A stretch of DNA of 64,000 bases from Chitinophaga pinensis DSM 2588 (lineage in GTDB: Bacteria; Bacteroidota; Bacteroidia; Chitinophagales; Chitinophagaceae): contig NC_013132.1 of the NCBI RefSeq assembly GCF_000024005.1, forward strand, positions 124,001 to 188,000, written 5' to 3'. The position numbers and the translations under genes are program-made. The notes under the pieces were generated by a model. It saw only the letters and a list, made by a program, of their open reading frames with translations. It made no database searches and was not told the DNA's origin. Shown here in pieces: positions 35,121-45,681 of the stretch; within the stretch, counting starts at the first letter, position 1, and each line of letters opens with the position of its first letter.

Positions 35121-35160
35121 AAAAGCCGCCTTAGAAATAACTAAGGCGGCTTTTAGTTTT
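35121..35160 (+). terminator. perfect 14-bp terminator hairpin
   Basis: Arms AAAAGCCGCCTTAG (35121-35134) and CTAAGGCGGCTTTT (35141-35154) surround a 6-base loop and are followed by T-rich sequence. It ends the small exported protein transcript and, being symmetric, could also act on the minus strand. Confidence 0.85.
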
Positions 35161-35380
35161 GTTCGCTACCCACAATTGCAATTTGCTTCAAATATTGGTA
35201 GTTGATAAAAATAGTTCTCATTGTAAGTACAAAAAAAATTCAAACCCTTTATATTCATACTCAAAATGTGAAATAGACTTCGAATAACATTGACTACGGA
35301 AAACATTTAAAGAAAATCAATCAGTCTCAAGCGCATAAATACAATATATAAGTACTTTCCTCCTCTTCAACTTCATCTTG

Positions 35381-38023
35381 TCATTGCATCCATGATGGAC
35401 AGCTTTCACCTTTTAAATAGTGCTCAAAAAACTGTAGCATTTTCGTATGATAATCCTTCGCAGCCGGTCCTGTTACTTGATGACTATATTCTCCGACATA
35501 CTGCAACAACCAAACCTTCTTACTCGCTCTCCTTAATGCCAAAAAAAACTCTACAGCTTGACTAAAAGGGACAGCCTCATCATCGCGATTGTGCATCATT
35601 AGGAGTGGCGTAACAATATTACCAACGTTAAAAATAGGAGAGTTCTTAATATATAAATCAGGTTTCGTCCAGGGAGTGATACCTAATCCATATGGACTTC
35701 CCTGGCTATTGAGCTCATAAAACATTTGTCTATCTCCGCCAAAGTTGTATGCCAATTGACCATAACCACTTATTTGATCAGCAACCCCAGCAGCCTCACA
35801 GGCAGCAGCATATCTATTAGAATGAGTTACCATGTAATTCGTCTGCCAACCACCATAGCTATGCCCTTGCAAAGCGATTTTGTTAGAATCAACATACGAA
35901 AATGTTGAAAGAAATTTTGTTGCAGATTCAATACAATTATAAGTACCTTCTCCATTAAAACCTGGCGTCGAATAAATATCTGGAACAAAGATTAAGAATC
36001 CTGCATCAACGAAACTTGGTATATTTAAATTATCCTTGGAGTAATCAGGAATAATAAATTTATGCAACTCGTCACTTCTCTTCTCATAATAATTTAAAAT
36101 CAAAGGATACCTTTTGGTGGAATCAAAATCACTGGGCCTATACAAAAGGCCTTGGCATATTCTTCCATCAAATGCTTTCCATTCAACTAATTCGCTTGTC
36201 ATCCACTTATATTCCTTTTCTGGATTAACATTCGATAGTTTAGTATAACTTTTAAAATCGCTTGTTATATAAATATTTGATGACTCGGCAGCACTCTCAC
36301 GAACTACAATATGCATATCGGCGTTCCTTGCGGAAATCACATCACCGCTTGCACTATAATATATTCCATATGGAGTCCTAGATGATACAGAGAATGGATT
36401 TAAATGATCTGGGGCTAAACGAAATTTCTTTCCTAATTGCAGCTTCCAGTACCCTCCATCTTTATTTTCTCTATTATACCCAATTATTATCAAGTTTTGC
36501 TTCCGAGAAAAGGTATCTAAATAGTTTCTCCCTTTAATAGTCAACGTTATTCTATTTTTCCTACCTTCTCCCTCAGTAATATTTACCGCAGACTGAGAAT
36601 CCTCTAAACTTAATTTCCAGATATCAAATTGATCATATACCAAGATCGATTTCTCCTCCGGTATCCATCCAGCGATTCCCCAAGTTCCAATTCTCCTTAT
36701 TTTAGCAGCATCTTGATCATATAGAAGTGTAGGAATTGATTTATCTATGTTATGTATCTTATGATTTCGAATATCGTAAGAATAATATTTTAAAGTCTTT
36801 TTGTCAAACCATACAACAAAGCGTTCATCTGGGGACAATATTGGATCAGAGTATATAGATGCAGGCAAGTATTCCTTAGAACCATAGGCAGAATCAGTAT
36901 CAATAATAAATAGCGAATCTGGAGATTCTATATTTTGAAACCATAAGGTCGCCTTATTAGGCAAAACAACTGCGTATCTATTGAACATGCCTTTTACATT
37001 AATAATATCTGCAGATTCATCAAGTTTCAAGAATGTTTTAGTCTTCAAATTGAATACACAATAAATACTTTCTTTCTCTAATCCATATCCTAGCCAAATC
37101 TTTTGAGACTCCAATATCTTATCTTTATATGACCATACTATTACTTCTCCACTTCTCCTTTCTTGTTTAGAAGAACCCTTTCTGTCAATATTAAAAAAAA
37201 TCTTATCCCCTATATCACTAAATGTTATACTATTACCAGAAATAGAACATTCATAACTAAAAAAATTTTTGGTAGCTACACTGTCAAGCAAGAGTTGCAA
37301 GTGATCTTGAGCTACATTATAAAACCATAGCTTACGACCGTAACCTGCAAATTCTTCACTCACAAATGCCATTCCCTTATCATCTGACTGTATGGCCATG
37401 CTAATAACATTACCTGCTATTCGAATCTTTTTTTCATTTTTTGAATTGACATTAAAGTAAGTTATTTCACTACCTTCTCGACTTAATTGTGACTTAGTTT
37501 TCAAGAGTAAGAACTTCTCATCTTTACTAACATCATAAGAATCTATTCCTCCAAACCATGTAACTCGACCATCTAGCAAACTGAACAAACAAATAGAATC
37601 GCTACCTTGTAATCGATATAATAAAAATTTATTCAGTGTATTGCCAATAATTTTCATGTCTCCAACTCGAGATATTTTTTTAATTAACTTAAACTCTTTA
37701 AGATCTACAAATGATAAATTTTGATCATTTTGCAAAAATACAATCCTATTTCCTGATATAAATTCTGCCCAATGACAATTATTAATCTGGATTCGCTTTT
37801 TTCCATCAGAAGATGAGATATGCAAATTGGATTCTGGTGAAAAATAATTTTTCACGAAATAACTTACATATCTACCATTCCCATTAATTGCAGAACTACC
37901 TAATATCGGCCATGATTGATATGTACTTTCATTAATTACCTTACTTTGGGCCACTACTTCTATACCTTCCAGTAAGAGTAATATAATCACAAACACTGTT
38001 GTTAGTGGTAATATTCGCCTCAT
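35381..38023 (-). CDS. exported prolyl oligopeptidase family (S9) serine peptidase
   Basis: From the ATG at 38023 the protein has 880 aa: a signal peptide (MRRILPLTTVFVIILLLLEG), a long beta-propeller-like region (about 40-620), and the alpha/beta-hydrolase catalytic domain. The nucleophile is S722 in LQGHSYGGW, the acid lies at D814/D815 in HNRDDEAVP and the His is in GEYSHQV. S9 enzymes cut oligopeptides, often after Pro. It is last in the AT-rich operon with SusC, SusD and GH2, about 80 bp after the GH2 gene. A peptidase beside a glycosidase and a SusCD pair suggests a glycopeptide or peptide-linked substrate, but this is inference. Confidence 0.92.
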   Translation of the reverse strand: MRRILPLTTVFVIILLLLEGIEVVAQSKVINESTYQSWPILGSSAINGNGRYVSYFVKNYFSPESNLHISSSDGKKRIQINNCHWAEFISGNRIVFLQNDQNLSFVDLKEFKLIKKISRVGDMKIIGNTLNKFLLYRLQGSDSICLFSLLDGRVTWFGGIDSYDVSKDEKFLLLKTKSQLSREGSEITYFNVNSKNEKKIRIAGNVISMAIQSDDKGMAFVSEEFAGYGRKLWFYNVAQDHLQLLLDSVATKNFFSYECSISGNSITFSDIGDKIFFNIDRKGSSKQERRSGEVIVWSYKDKILESQKIWLGYGLEKESIYCVFNLKTKTFLKLDESADIINVKGMFNRYAVVLPNKATLWFQNIESPDSLFIIDTDSAYGSKEYLPASIYSDPILSPDERFVVWFDKKTLKYYSYDIRNHKIHNIDKSIPTLLYDQDAAKIRRIGTWGIAGWIPEEKSILVYDQFDIWKLSLEDSQSAVNITEGEGRKNRITLTIKGRNYLDTFSRKQNLIIIGYNRENKDGGYWKLQLGKKFRLAPDHLNPFSVSSRTPYGIYYSASGDVISARNADMHIVVRESAAESSNIYITSDFKSYTKLSNVNPEKEYKWMTSELVEWKAFDGRICQGLLYRPSDFDSTKRYPLILNYYEKRSDELHKFIIPDYSKDNLNIPSFVDAGFLIFVPDIYSTPGFNGEGTYNCIESATKFLSTFSYVDSNKIALQGHSYGGWQTNYMVTHSNRYAAACEAAGVADQISGYGQLAYNFGGDRQMFYELNSQGSPYGLGITPWTKPDLYIKNSPIFNVGNIVTPLLMMHNRDDEAVPFSQAVEFFLALRRASKKVWLLQYVGEYSHQVTGPAAKDYHTKMLQFFEHYLKGESCPSWMQ

Positions 38024-38102
38024 CTTATCCTTAAAATTTACCAAAAAGGGCAATTTATAAAAATCATCTGCAATACAACTGCAGTCCAGTTTACAATTGT
38101 CA

Positions 38103-40757
38103 TCAATTATCCCACGTCGGTTCTCCTTTTTTCATTTTTTCCAAATGTGTAATTAGTTCGGATATATTCCCGTCCCCAGTGTGCAATTTCACAGCTATTT
38201 CTTGGATTTCGATTGCTTTGTCTTTTTCTCCAGTTTTATAAAGAAGATTAGCATAGGTATCATAATTATCAGGCGACGGTGATCTCTCAACAACTTTTTG
38301 TATCCATGCAATTGCAATTGTCAACGCACTAGTATCCTTACAATCCAAGAACAAATACCAGGACATTGTATTAATCAAAAAATCTGTAACCCACTTTCTA
38401 TTCTTACCATATGTATTATACCATTCAGAAGCCACTTCGCTAAATAAATTATAATCTTTTAAATTAATGGAGTAAAAAACTTGTGCTTGAAGTAAAGTTT
38501 CCTTACCCAAAGGACCGAATCTAGAAATGCGTTTTTTAATTTCATCCCATTCTGGATGCTTCTGTTCATCTATATACGGCTTAATCTCGCTGTTTTCAAT
38601 ACACGCTGTAATACATGCCTCCGCCTCATCAGGCCCAAGAATAGCATTAACTCTATTAACATTATTATATAAAATAGAGAATCCAGTGTCATTGACATTT
38701 TTGGTGAATTTTGTAATGAAACGTAAATTCTCTTCTGCAAAGGGATTTTTTAATCCTTTTAAGTAGCGATTGGCTATTAGCTGAACCTCATCTAACTGCG
38801 AACGCTTATTAGCCTCAACAGTAAGCCGACGTAGAAATACGGAATCATTTCTGCCATTTTTAAATTCGTCCATTCGCACATTATAACTTACCACTGTTGT
38901 ATCCATAACATCAATGATTATGTTTTCGTGTGTCGCTCCTATCGACGATATCCTATTCAGAATTCTATTATTTATAGCTTGTAACTTCTCTAGTGGGACT
39001 TTAGCCACCTGCCGATCATATGAGATTAGCCCATTCTGTTCAGACTCAACATCAAATGGCTGAGTATATATAGATGCACTTAAACCATCACGTTCCAATA
39101 TGATAATAGAATCCATCATATCTTCATATTGACTGAGCATAGCAGAAGGACTAATAGTCCCATCGTAGCCCCAACCAGTTTCAAGATCATTCCACTTATG
39201 ACCATCCACAGAAACGCCTATCCCCCCATACTCTCCCAAAACGCGAGCCTTACCATCTAGGCTGGGTGCATTTCTAGGATATGGATATGAATGTATATCA
39301 GTTAAATCAGCATCAATATATGCATCAGGAGCAGGACTTCTAAGTTGATTATTCACATATAACAGTTCTCCTGAATGTCCATTGACCAATCTAGATGGAT
39401 CTTTTTCTTTGACCCATCTAGTTAAACGTTGTTGATCATACTGCCCCCACTTCTCATTAAATAAGACCCAAGTGGTAATACATGGATGATTGTATAATTG
39501 TTTTATTGTTTCTTCTACCTGATCTTCAAAAGCCTTTTTAGCACTCGGTAATAATTTAACATTAGGGTTTACAAAGTCTTGCCAAACAATCACACCGAGC
39601 TTATCTGCATGATAGTACCATCTGTCAGATTCAATCTTAATATGCTTTCTTATAGTATTAAATCCCATTTTCTTACAGATAGCAATATCAAATTTCAACG
39701 CATCATCAGTTGGGGCAGTATATAATCCATCCGGCCAGAAACCTTGATCTAGAACGCCTAAGTTATACACATATTTATTATTCAAAAATATACGATCGAC
39801 CCCAGTTGAATCTTTTTTTACACTAATCTTTCTCATCCCAAAATAACTGTTAACAACATCAATAACTTTGTTATTTCGTATTAGGGATATATTCAAATCA
39901 TAAAGAAATGGATCATCAGGGGTCCATAAATGAGGCGATTTAATTAACAATTTCATATCACCTTTCAAAGCTCCAATCGCGGAAGTGCCATCAGAACAAC
40001 TAATCTTTATTGAATCTCCCTTGCCCAAACAATCAACAGTTGCAACATTTATTTTTACATATCCACTATCAATATCTGAAGCAATAGTTACGTCGGAAAC
40101 ATAACTAGATGGAACTCTTTCCAACCATACAGTTTGCCAAATACCAGAACTTGCGGTATAATATATATTTCCTGGATTTAACGATTGCTTTCCATGTGGA
40201 TTTATCCCATCATCTGTTGGATCATATACCTTTACTACAATCTCATTATCACCTCGTTTGACAACATGGGATATATCCAAAGAAAACGATGTATATCCAC
40301 CTTCATGAGTTCCAATTAATTTTCCATTAACATAAATAGTAGCTTTGTAGTCTACTGCTCCAAAGTGGAGTAATAATCTCTCGTCGCTTTTTATGCCAGA
40401 TATTTTAACGTTACGTTTATACCATAATATTTGAGACCGTGTTAGTCCTTTTCGAACACCCGAAAGGGATGATTCAATTGGAAATGGAACTAAAATTTTC
40501 CCACTATAAATATCTGGTAGAACGTTTCTTTCATTTGTAATTGCATAGTCCCACAAACCATTTAAATTGATCCAATTATCCCTTTGCATTTGAGGCCGAG
40601 GATAATCGGGTAAAGGATGTTCAACATCTACTTGTGAAGCCCAACGAGTTGGAATCCCACATTTTGGGAGAAAAACAGTCTTAGCAACTTGTGCGTTAAC
40701 GGCATATTTAGAAAAAGAAAATATCGTAAATATTAAGGCATAACAATACTTATTCAT
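38103..40757 (-). CDS. exported GH2 glycosidase fused to a TPR-like C-terminal domain
   Basis: The ATG at 40757 gives 884 aa with a signal peptide (ends SKYAVNAQ). It shows a sugar-binding jelly roll (about 55-210: GLWDYAI, HFGAVDYKATIYVNGK), an Ig-like domain and a TIM barrel, with acid/base E435 in LFNEKWG and nucleophile E509 in LGEYGGIG. After about residue 620 it carries a helical tail ending with a TPR-like unit (SWYLFLDCKDTSALTIAIAW, then YDTYANLLYKTGEKDKAIEI). That tail resembles the C-terminus of thioredoxin/TPR proteins, an unusual partner for GH2. The enzyme is likely periplasmic or surface bound and cleaves a beta-linked sugar, galactosidase, glucuronidase or mannosidase type; which one cannot be said. 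Confidence 0.9.
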   Translation of the reverse strand: MNKYCYALIFTIFSFSKYAVNAQVAKTVFLPKCGIPTRWASQVDVEHPLPDYPRPQMQRDNWINLNGLWDYAITNERNVLPDIYSGKILVPFPIESSLSGVRKGLTRSQILWYKRNVKISGIKSDERLLLHFGAVDYKATIYVNGKLIGTHEGGYTSFSLDISHVVKRGDNEIVVKVYDPTDDGINPHGKQSLNPGNIYYTASSGIWQTVWLERVPSSYVSDVTIASDIDSGYVKINVATVDCLGKGDSIKISCSDGTSAIGALKGDMKLLIKSPHLWTPDDPFLYDLNISLIRNNKVIDVVNSYFGMRKISVKKDSTGVDRIFLNNKYVYNLGVLDQGFWPDGLYTAPTDDALKFDIAICKKMGFNTIRKHIKIESDRWYYHADKLGVIVWQDFVNPNVKLLPSAKKAFEDQVEETIKQLYNHPCITTWVLFNEKWGQYDQQRLTRWVKEKDPSRLVNGHSGELLYVNNQLRSPAPDAYIDADLTDIHSYPYPRNAPSLDGKARVLGEYGGIGVSVDGHKWNDLETGWGYDGTISPSAMLSQYEDMMDSIIILERDGLSASIYTQPFDVESEQNGLISYDRQVAKVPLEKLQAINNRILNRISSIGATHENIIIDVMDTTVVSYNVRMDEFKNGRNDSVFLRRLTVEANKRSQLDEVQLIANRYLKGLKNPFAEENLRFITKFTKNVNDTGFSILYNNVNRVNAILGPDEAEACITACIENSEIKPYIDEQKHPEWDEIKKRISRFGPLGKETLLQAQVFYSINLKDYNLFSEVASEWYNTYGKNRKWVTDFLINTMSWYLFLDCKDTSALTIAIAWIQKVVERSPSPDNYDTYANLLYKTGEKDKAIEIQEIAVKLHTGDGNISELITHLEKMKKGEPTWDN

Positions 40758-40846
40758 TCTGCAATTTTTTACATTATTCATTCTTACTACCATGTTTGGT
40801 AATCGAATTTTATCAATATTATAAATATGTGCTCTACAATAGTATC

Positions 40847-42328
40847 TTAAATTTCAGGATACCCTGGATTCTGATGTCCTCTTAGACTAGGATTACGCTT
40901 GATATCATTCACAGGAATTGGATAGAGAGCTTTATAAGAGGTCCAACTACCACCTTTCAGGGGTGCTGCCAGAATCATTACCTGGTCGATTTTCCCTGTT
41001 CGCTTTAAGTCTAACCAACGATGCCCCCATTCTGTAAAAAATTCAGATCTTTTTTCATTTAAAATATAAGTAAGCATGGTTAACTTATCTGAAGAATGTA
41101 AATTTTCAAGACCGCTTCTCCTCCGAATTATGTTTAAATCTGTTTCTGCAGAATTGTCGCCTGTTAACCTTCCTTGCATCAATCTTGATTCTGAGCGTAT
41201 TAGGTATAATTCAGCTAAACGAAATACGACTAAATACTCAGTCCGCTCTACTCCGAAAATCCACGCTTTGTATTTAAACGCATAAGGATAAACGCGGCCA
41301 TTGCTGTTTGCATTACCAATCCATAAGAGCTTCCTTCTATCACTTAATTCAAAATTCTCGCATAGCTGATTGCTTAAATATACAGGACGACTAAATGCCT
41401 GTCCATCAGGACCTTCAGGTCTTCCGTCGCCAGCAGCTAATACAAATACTGCTGCATCAAATGTATTCATACCTGCATTCACAGGTTGTAACTGCCAAAT
41501 CGCTTCACGACTATCTTTCAGAAAGACATTTGTCAAAGATTCCAGCGTGTATTTAGAAGTGCCATCAATGACAAAATTTGCTTCCTGCTCAGCCAAATCC
41601 CATTTTTCCACATATAAATACACTCTGGCAAGCAAAGCACTAGCAACAAATTTATTGGGTCTTAAACGTTCATTCGATTCAGTAGAAAGATTAGCTGCTA
41701 AGTACATGGTGCTTAAAGACTCTTTTGCCTCAATAAGATCAGCAATTACCTGCTTATAAACTTCGTCAGTCGAAGTCCGAGATGCAACATTATTAACTTT
41801 TATATCTGTGCTAAGTAAAAGAGGAACATCTCCATAAAAATTAATTAAATAAAAATAAAAGAACGCACGCAAAAATTTCGCTTCTCCCAACAATTGGCGT
41901 TTAGTAGATTGAGTTATATTTTGCGACTGGGATATACCTTCAATTGCAGAGTTTACTCTAAAAACATAAGTGTACAAATCAGTCCAAAAAAGCTGATCCC
42001 CATTATTAGTTAGTGAATTAGTATAAATCCTATTCAATATATCTGATGGCTCTGTAGTAGCTACTAATTCATCAGCTGATAATCCTGCACGAAGTGATAT
42101 TGAATTTGACCCACAAAAAACTCCAGCATTACTCATGTCTGTATAGATACCAGTTAATACCGACGACGCCGTGGCATCAGAGTTATATATTTCATTTCCA
42201 ATAATTGAATTAACAGGCGGATCGACCTCAATTAACTTCTTACACCCTATCGGGCCTATCGCCAATAAAATGAGGACAATTATTCTCTTCGAAATCTCCC
42301 ATATAGAAAATAGATGATTTGGTAACAT
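40847..42328 (-). CDS. SusD/RagB family nutrient-binding lipoprotein
   Basis: This 493-aa protein (ATG 42328) has a lipoprotein signal with lipobox at PIGC and the SusD layout: helical TPR-type scaffold with RQLLGEAKFLRAFFYFYLINFYGDVPL in the N-terminal half and the conserved end LNEKRSEFFTEWGHRWLDLKRTG, then YPIPVNDIKRNP near the C-terminus. It should sit on the cell surface as the lid of the SusC barrel and bind the substrate. The gene follows susC by 26 bp. The nature of the ligand is not evident. Confidence 0.96.
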   Translation of the reverse strand: MLPNHLFSIWEISKRIIVLILLAIGPIGCKKLIEVDPPVNSIIGNEIYNSDATASSVLTGIYTDMSNAGVFCGSNSISLRAGLSADELVATTEPSDILNRIYTNSLTNNGDQLFWTDLYTYVFRVNSAIEGISQSQNITQSTKRQLLGEAKFLRAFFYFYLINFYGDVPLLLSTDIKVNNVASRTSTDEVYKQVIADLIEAKESLSTMYLAANLSTESNERLRPNKFVASALLARVYLYVEKWDLAEQEANFVIDGTSKYTLESLTNVFLKDSREAIWQLQPVNAGMNTFDAAVFVLAAGDGRPEGPDGQAFSRPVYLSNQLCENFELSDRRKLLWIGNANSNGRVYPYAFKYKAWIFGVERTEYLVVFRLAELYLIRSESRLMQGRLTGDNSAETDLNIIRRRSGLENLHSSDKLTMLTYILNEKRSEFFTEWGHRWLDLKRTGKIDQVMILAAPLKGGSWTSYKALYPIPVNDIKRNPSLRGHQNPGYPEI

Positions 42329-42354
42329 CAAAGAAGCTTTATTAAATTAAAAAA

Positions 42355-45300
42355 TCATAATCCCACTTGCACTCCTACTGTCATTGTTCTCAACGGAGGC
42401 AATGAACCAATTGTTTGAGTTTCGGGATCCAATCCCTTATAACCAGTAATAGTGAATAAATTTTGTGTTTGAAAATATAACCGCAAATCTTTCAATCGAA
42501 TTTTTTTCACTAAGTCGTTAGACATACTATAAGAAAGAGACATATTCTTTAATCGAATAAAAGACGCATCTGTATAAGAATAGTTGCTACCCGCAACCCT
42601 ATCCAACGCAGTATTATAATCATCAGGACGAACATTATAGACCTTTTGAAAATCGGATTTGTCCCCGCTCTTCTGCCATCTATTTAAAAATTCAACAGGT
42701 AAATTATTTTGAGATCCGGCTAAGAAAATAAAATCCATCATAGGATTCATTCCGTTTTGCTTAGTAAATTGGAGATAGATATCAAGTGTAAAGTTTCCCC
42801 ATGAAAGGGTATTACCCATCCCACCAAAAAACTTTGGGGTTGTTAAAATCCTTAAATACTGACCATAATCTTGACGATTAGGATCTATAGGGTCCGATAC
42901 AATCTTTCCATCAACAGAAAGAAAAGAATATTTGCCTGTTGCCGGGTCCACTCCTGTTGAATTATATGCTCTTACTTCTCCATAAAATGGCTGCCCAATT
43001 ATTGACTGGTAATAGGCGGAGTTCTCAATATCGGGATAGGACAATAATTTATTTCTATTTTTGCTTATATTAAATGATGTAGACCACTTAAATTTTTTAT
43101 TCTTAATATTTTCCGAATTGATTAAAACCTCAATTCCTTGATTTTGTACTAAAGCTCCAATATTATATAATGGCCCTCCAGGCCCGACTATACTTGAAAA
43201 GGGATAATTTTGTAATTGATTGTTTGATCGATTTCTAAAAAAACTAGTCGTTAAAAAAAGCCGATCTTTTAGAACTCCAATTTCCAAGCCTAACTCCATT
43301 TTTTTTGTTACTTCCCAAGCATAATATGGATTAAAAAGCCCTCTAGTACGATATCCTCTAACACCTTGATATGGATCAGATACATCTATTGGATCGTATC
43401 GCTCTAGATATTGATAATCTCCGATTCCATCATTTCCGGATGTCCCATAACTGAATCTAATCTTTCCAAAACTGAGAAAAGGAAATACTATTTTTGAAAA
43501 ATCTTCTTGGCCAAATAACCATGCTGCTCCTATTGATCCGAAGTTCCCAAATTGGTTATTAGGACCAAAACGGCTGCTTCCATCCCGACGAGCGCTTAAA
43601 TTTAATATATACTTTTTATCCCAATTGAATCCAATTCGTGCAAATGCTGCAGCATATTTATATTGAGAAGAATTATTATTTAAATAATAATATGTTGCTG
43701 CTGCTAGATTTTTTAATAAGGCATCATTGGTCGCACCTTGAGCAAAAATAAACTGCTCCTCCTTTGTGGTATTTTGAATAGAACCACCAAATAGAATGTC
43801 AAAATCTATTTTTTTCAAATTGAATTTATAGTTCAATTGCGGTTCGAAACTCAAATTTTTCATATTACTTGCATTAAATGAGGCGTTACCTGGCTCATTT
43901 AAAAACTCTGGGGCTCGCCCGGCAAAAGGATATGTCTTACGGAATGAATTCCCTCTCAACTCATTATAACCCATTTGAATTTTCGCCGTAAAAGCATCGC
44001 TAAATGAATAGCTAAAAGTTGCACTAGATATAAGATTACTAAGACGAGCTTCATAACTTTTAAATAATTCTCCATAAGGATTTTCCCAACTGCGACTACC
44101 ATTAGGCATTGGTCCCCAATTTAACGCTCCTTCGGACGTATACAAACTTGGGGCATTAGGGGACAATGTCAATGCGCTCCTAGTAAAATCGGTCATAGGA
44201 AGCCTATTGTTATCTATTAAATAACTAGCGCTAACAATACCTTTAAATTTTTGATTAGTCGTTGTACCGGAAATACTCATATGAGCACTCCCCTTTCTAT
44301 CATAGTCGTTTTTACTAAACACAGTTGTTTCATTATGATAGTTTCCACCTAACGTGTATTGAACTTGTGTAGAGCCTCCCGATAGAGTTCCTTGTATGTC
44401 ATTATATTTGGCATGATTACCAATTAATACCTTCTGCCAATCTGTGTAACGATCCTTATCCCAATATTTAACATCTACATTGCTTCTTGACAACTCCAAG
44501 CTGGATATATCGATTCCACTATTTGCATATGCCTCTTTCCTTAAATCCAAATACTGTGTCGTATTTAGCATTTTCATTCTTCGTGGAACATCAGACCATC
44601 CATTTCGAATATTTATATCAATTCTGACATCATCAACTTTCCCCTTTTTGGTTGTGATAAGAATAACACCATTAGCCCCCCTGCTTCCATATATAGATGT
44701 TGCATCTGCATCTTTTAATACCTCAATTGACTCTATGTCGTTAGGGTTGATAAAACTCAAAGCTGAAATTTGTAGCAAGCTACCATGACCCAGTCCTGTT
44801 ATATTATTGGCAACAGGAAGCCCGTCCACAACTACTAATGGGTCAGACTGGAAGCTTAAGGAGTTTCTGCCTCTAATCTGAATACTAACAGCTCCTGAAC
44901 CTAAACCGGTTGTTGGTGTTACTTGAAGTCCGGCAACTCTTCCTTGCAATGCGTATAACGGATTGTTAACCGGTTGTCTTTCAATTTCAGCAGCACTAAC
45001 AGAAGCTACATTTCCAGTATTAAAACGTTTTGTTGTAGTCCCGTATGCAATGACTACGGTCTCATCTAATACTCCAACATATTCTTTTAGTTGCACTTCA
45101 CCTATTACCAATCGACCTTTAACAGCAACTTCTTTAGATAAAAATGAAAGGTTAGATATAACTAATGAAGAATTAGTTTTAACTCCTTTTAGTTCAAATA
45201 TTCCTCTCACATTTGTGGTTGTCCCAACTTTCCCCCCCTTCACCACCACCGTGGCTCCAATCACCGGCTCCCCCTTCTCATCCACCACCTTCCCCGTCAC

Positions 45301-45681
45301 CGTTATCGTACTCACCGTATCCATCTCAACCTTTCCTTCCTCTCTCTCTAATTTTTTTTTAACCGCAATCGTATTCTCACTCACCTCCACCCACGAAAAC
45401 CCCCGCTCATCCAATAACTCATGCAAAACACTCTCGACCGGCTTATTCTTCGCATCCAGCGACACATTCCGATGACCCGCCAGATCTGCATCCTGGAAAT
45501 AAATATACAGCCCGCTCTTCTTCGACACCTGACGTAATACCTCCGCTAAAGATGAATTCTTAATCGTTAGACTCACCGGTTTCCCCTGAGTCGGAGCAGC
45601 GTAAACCCTATGTTGCAGACAGAACAGAACAACCATACAACAGTATAGGACGACGCGGTTGAGTTTGACAATCTTTTGCAT
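42355..45681 (-). CDS. SusC/RagA TonB-linked outer-membrane protein with STN signalling domain
   Basis: From ATG 45681 the protein has 1108 aa. It has a signal peptide, an STN secretin/TonB short N-terminal domain (about 33-110: SLTIKNSSLAEVLRQVSKKS), a CarboxypepD_reg-like domain (about 125-215: VTGKVVDEKGEPVIGATVVV), plug (about 220-340: VVIAYGTTTKRFNTGNVASV, GLQVTPTTG, SIYGSRGANGVILITTKKG) and a large barrel. The STN domain predicts signalling to a FecR anti-sigma factor, and an ECF sigma/FecR pair lies divergently upstream. The DNA for residues up to about 150 is clearly more GC-rich than the rest, so the gene looks like a mosaic. A GTG at 45690 is an alternative start. Confidence 0.97.
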   Translation of the reverse strand: MQKIVKLNRVVLYCCMVVLFCLQHRVYAAPTQGKPVSLTIKNSSLAEVLRQVSKKSGLYIYFQDADLAGHRNVSLDAKNKPVESVLHELLDERGFSWVEVSENTIAVKKKLEREEGKVEMDTVSTITVTGKVVDEKGEPVIGATVVVKGGKVGTTTNVRGIFELKGVKTNSSLVISNLSFLSKEVAVKGRLVIGEVQLKEYVGVLDETVVIAYGTTTKRFNTGNVASVSAAEIERQPVNNPLYALQGRVAGLQVTPTTGLGSGAVSIQIRGRNSLSFQSDPLVVVDGLPVANNITGLGHGSLLQISALSFINPNDIESIEVLKDADATSIYGSRGANGVILITTKKGKVDDVRIDINIRNGWSDVPRRMKMLNTTQYLDLRKEAYANSGIDISSLELSRSNVDVKYWDKDRYTDWQKVLIGNHAKYNDIQGTLSGGSTQVQYTLGGNYHNETTVFSKNDYDRKGSAHMSISGTTTNQKFKGIVSASYLIDNNRLPMTDFTRSALTLSPNAPSLYTSEGALNWGPMPNGSRSWENPYGELFKSYEARLSNLISSATFSYSFSDAFTAKIQMGYNELRGNSFRKTYPFAGRAPEFLNEPGNASFNASNMKNLSFEPQLNYKFNLKKIDFDILFGGSIQNTTKEEQFIFAQGATNDALLKNLAAATYYYLNNNSSQYKYAAAFARIGFNWDKKYILNLSARRDGSSRFGPNNQFGNFGSIGAAWLFGQEDFSKIVFPFLSFGKIRFSYGTSGNDGIGDYQYLERYDPIDVSDPYQGVRGYRTRGLFNPYYAWEVTKKMELGLEIGVLKDRLFLTTSFFRNRSNNQLQNYPFSSIVGPGGPLYNIGALVQNQGIEVLINSENIKNKKFKWSTSFNISKNRNKLLSYPDIENSAYYQSIIGQPFYGEVRAYNSTGVDPATGKYSFLSVDGKIVSDPIDPNRQDYGQYLRILTTPKFFGGMGNTLSWGNFTLDIYLQFTKQNGMNPMMDFIFLAGSQNNLPVEFLNRWQKSGDKSDFQKVYNVRPDDYNTALDRVAGSNYSYTDASFIRLKNMSLSYSMSNDLVKKIRLKDLRLYFQTQNLFTITGYKGLDPETQTIGSLPPLRTMTVGVQVGL

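Noticed and set aside
44963..45475. 170-aa plus-strand frame
   Set aside because: Antisense to the SusC N-terminus; it is Thr/Ser-rich because of the GC bias of that segment.
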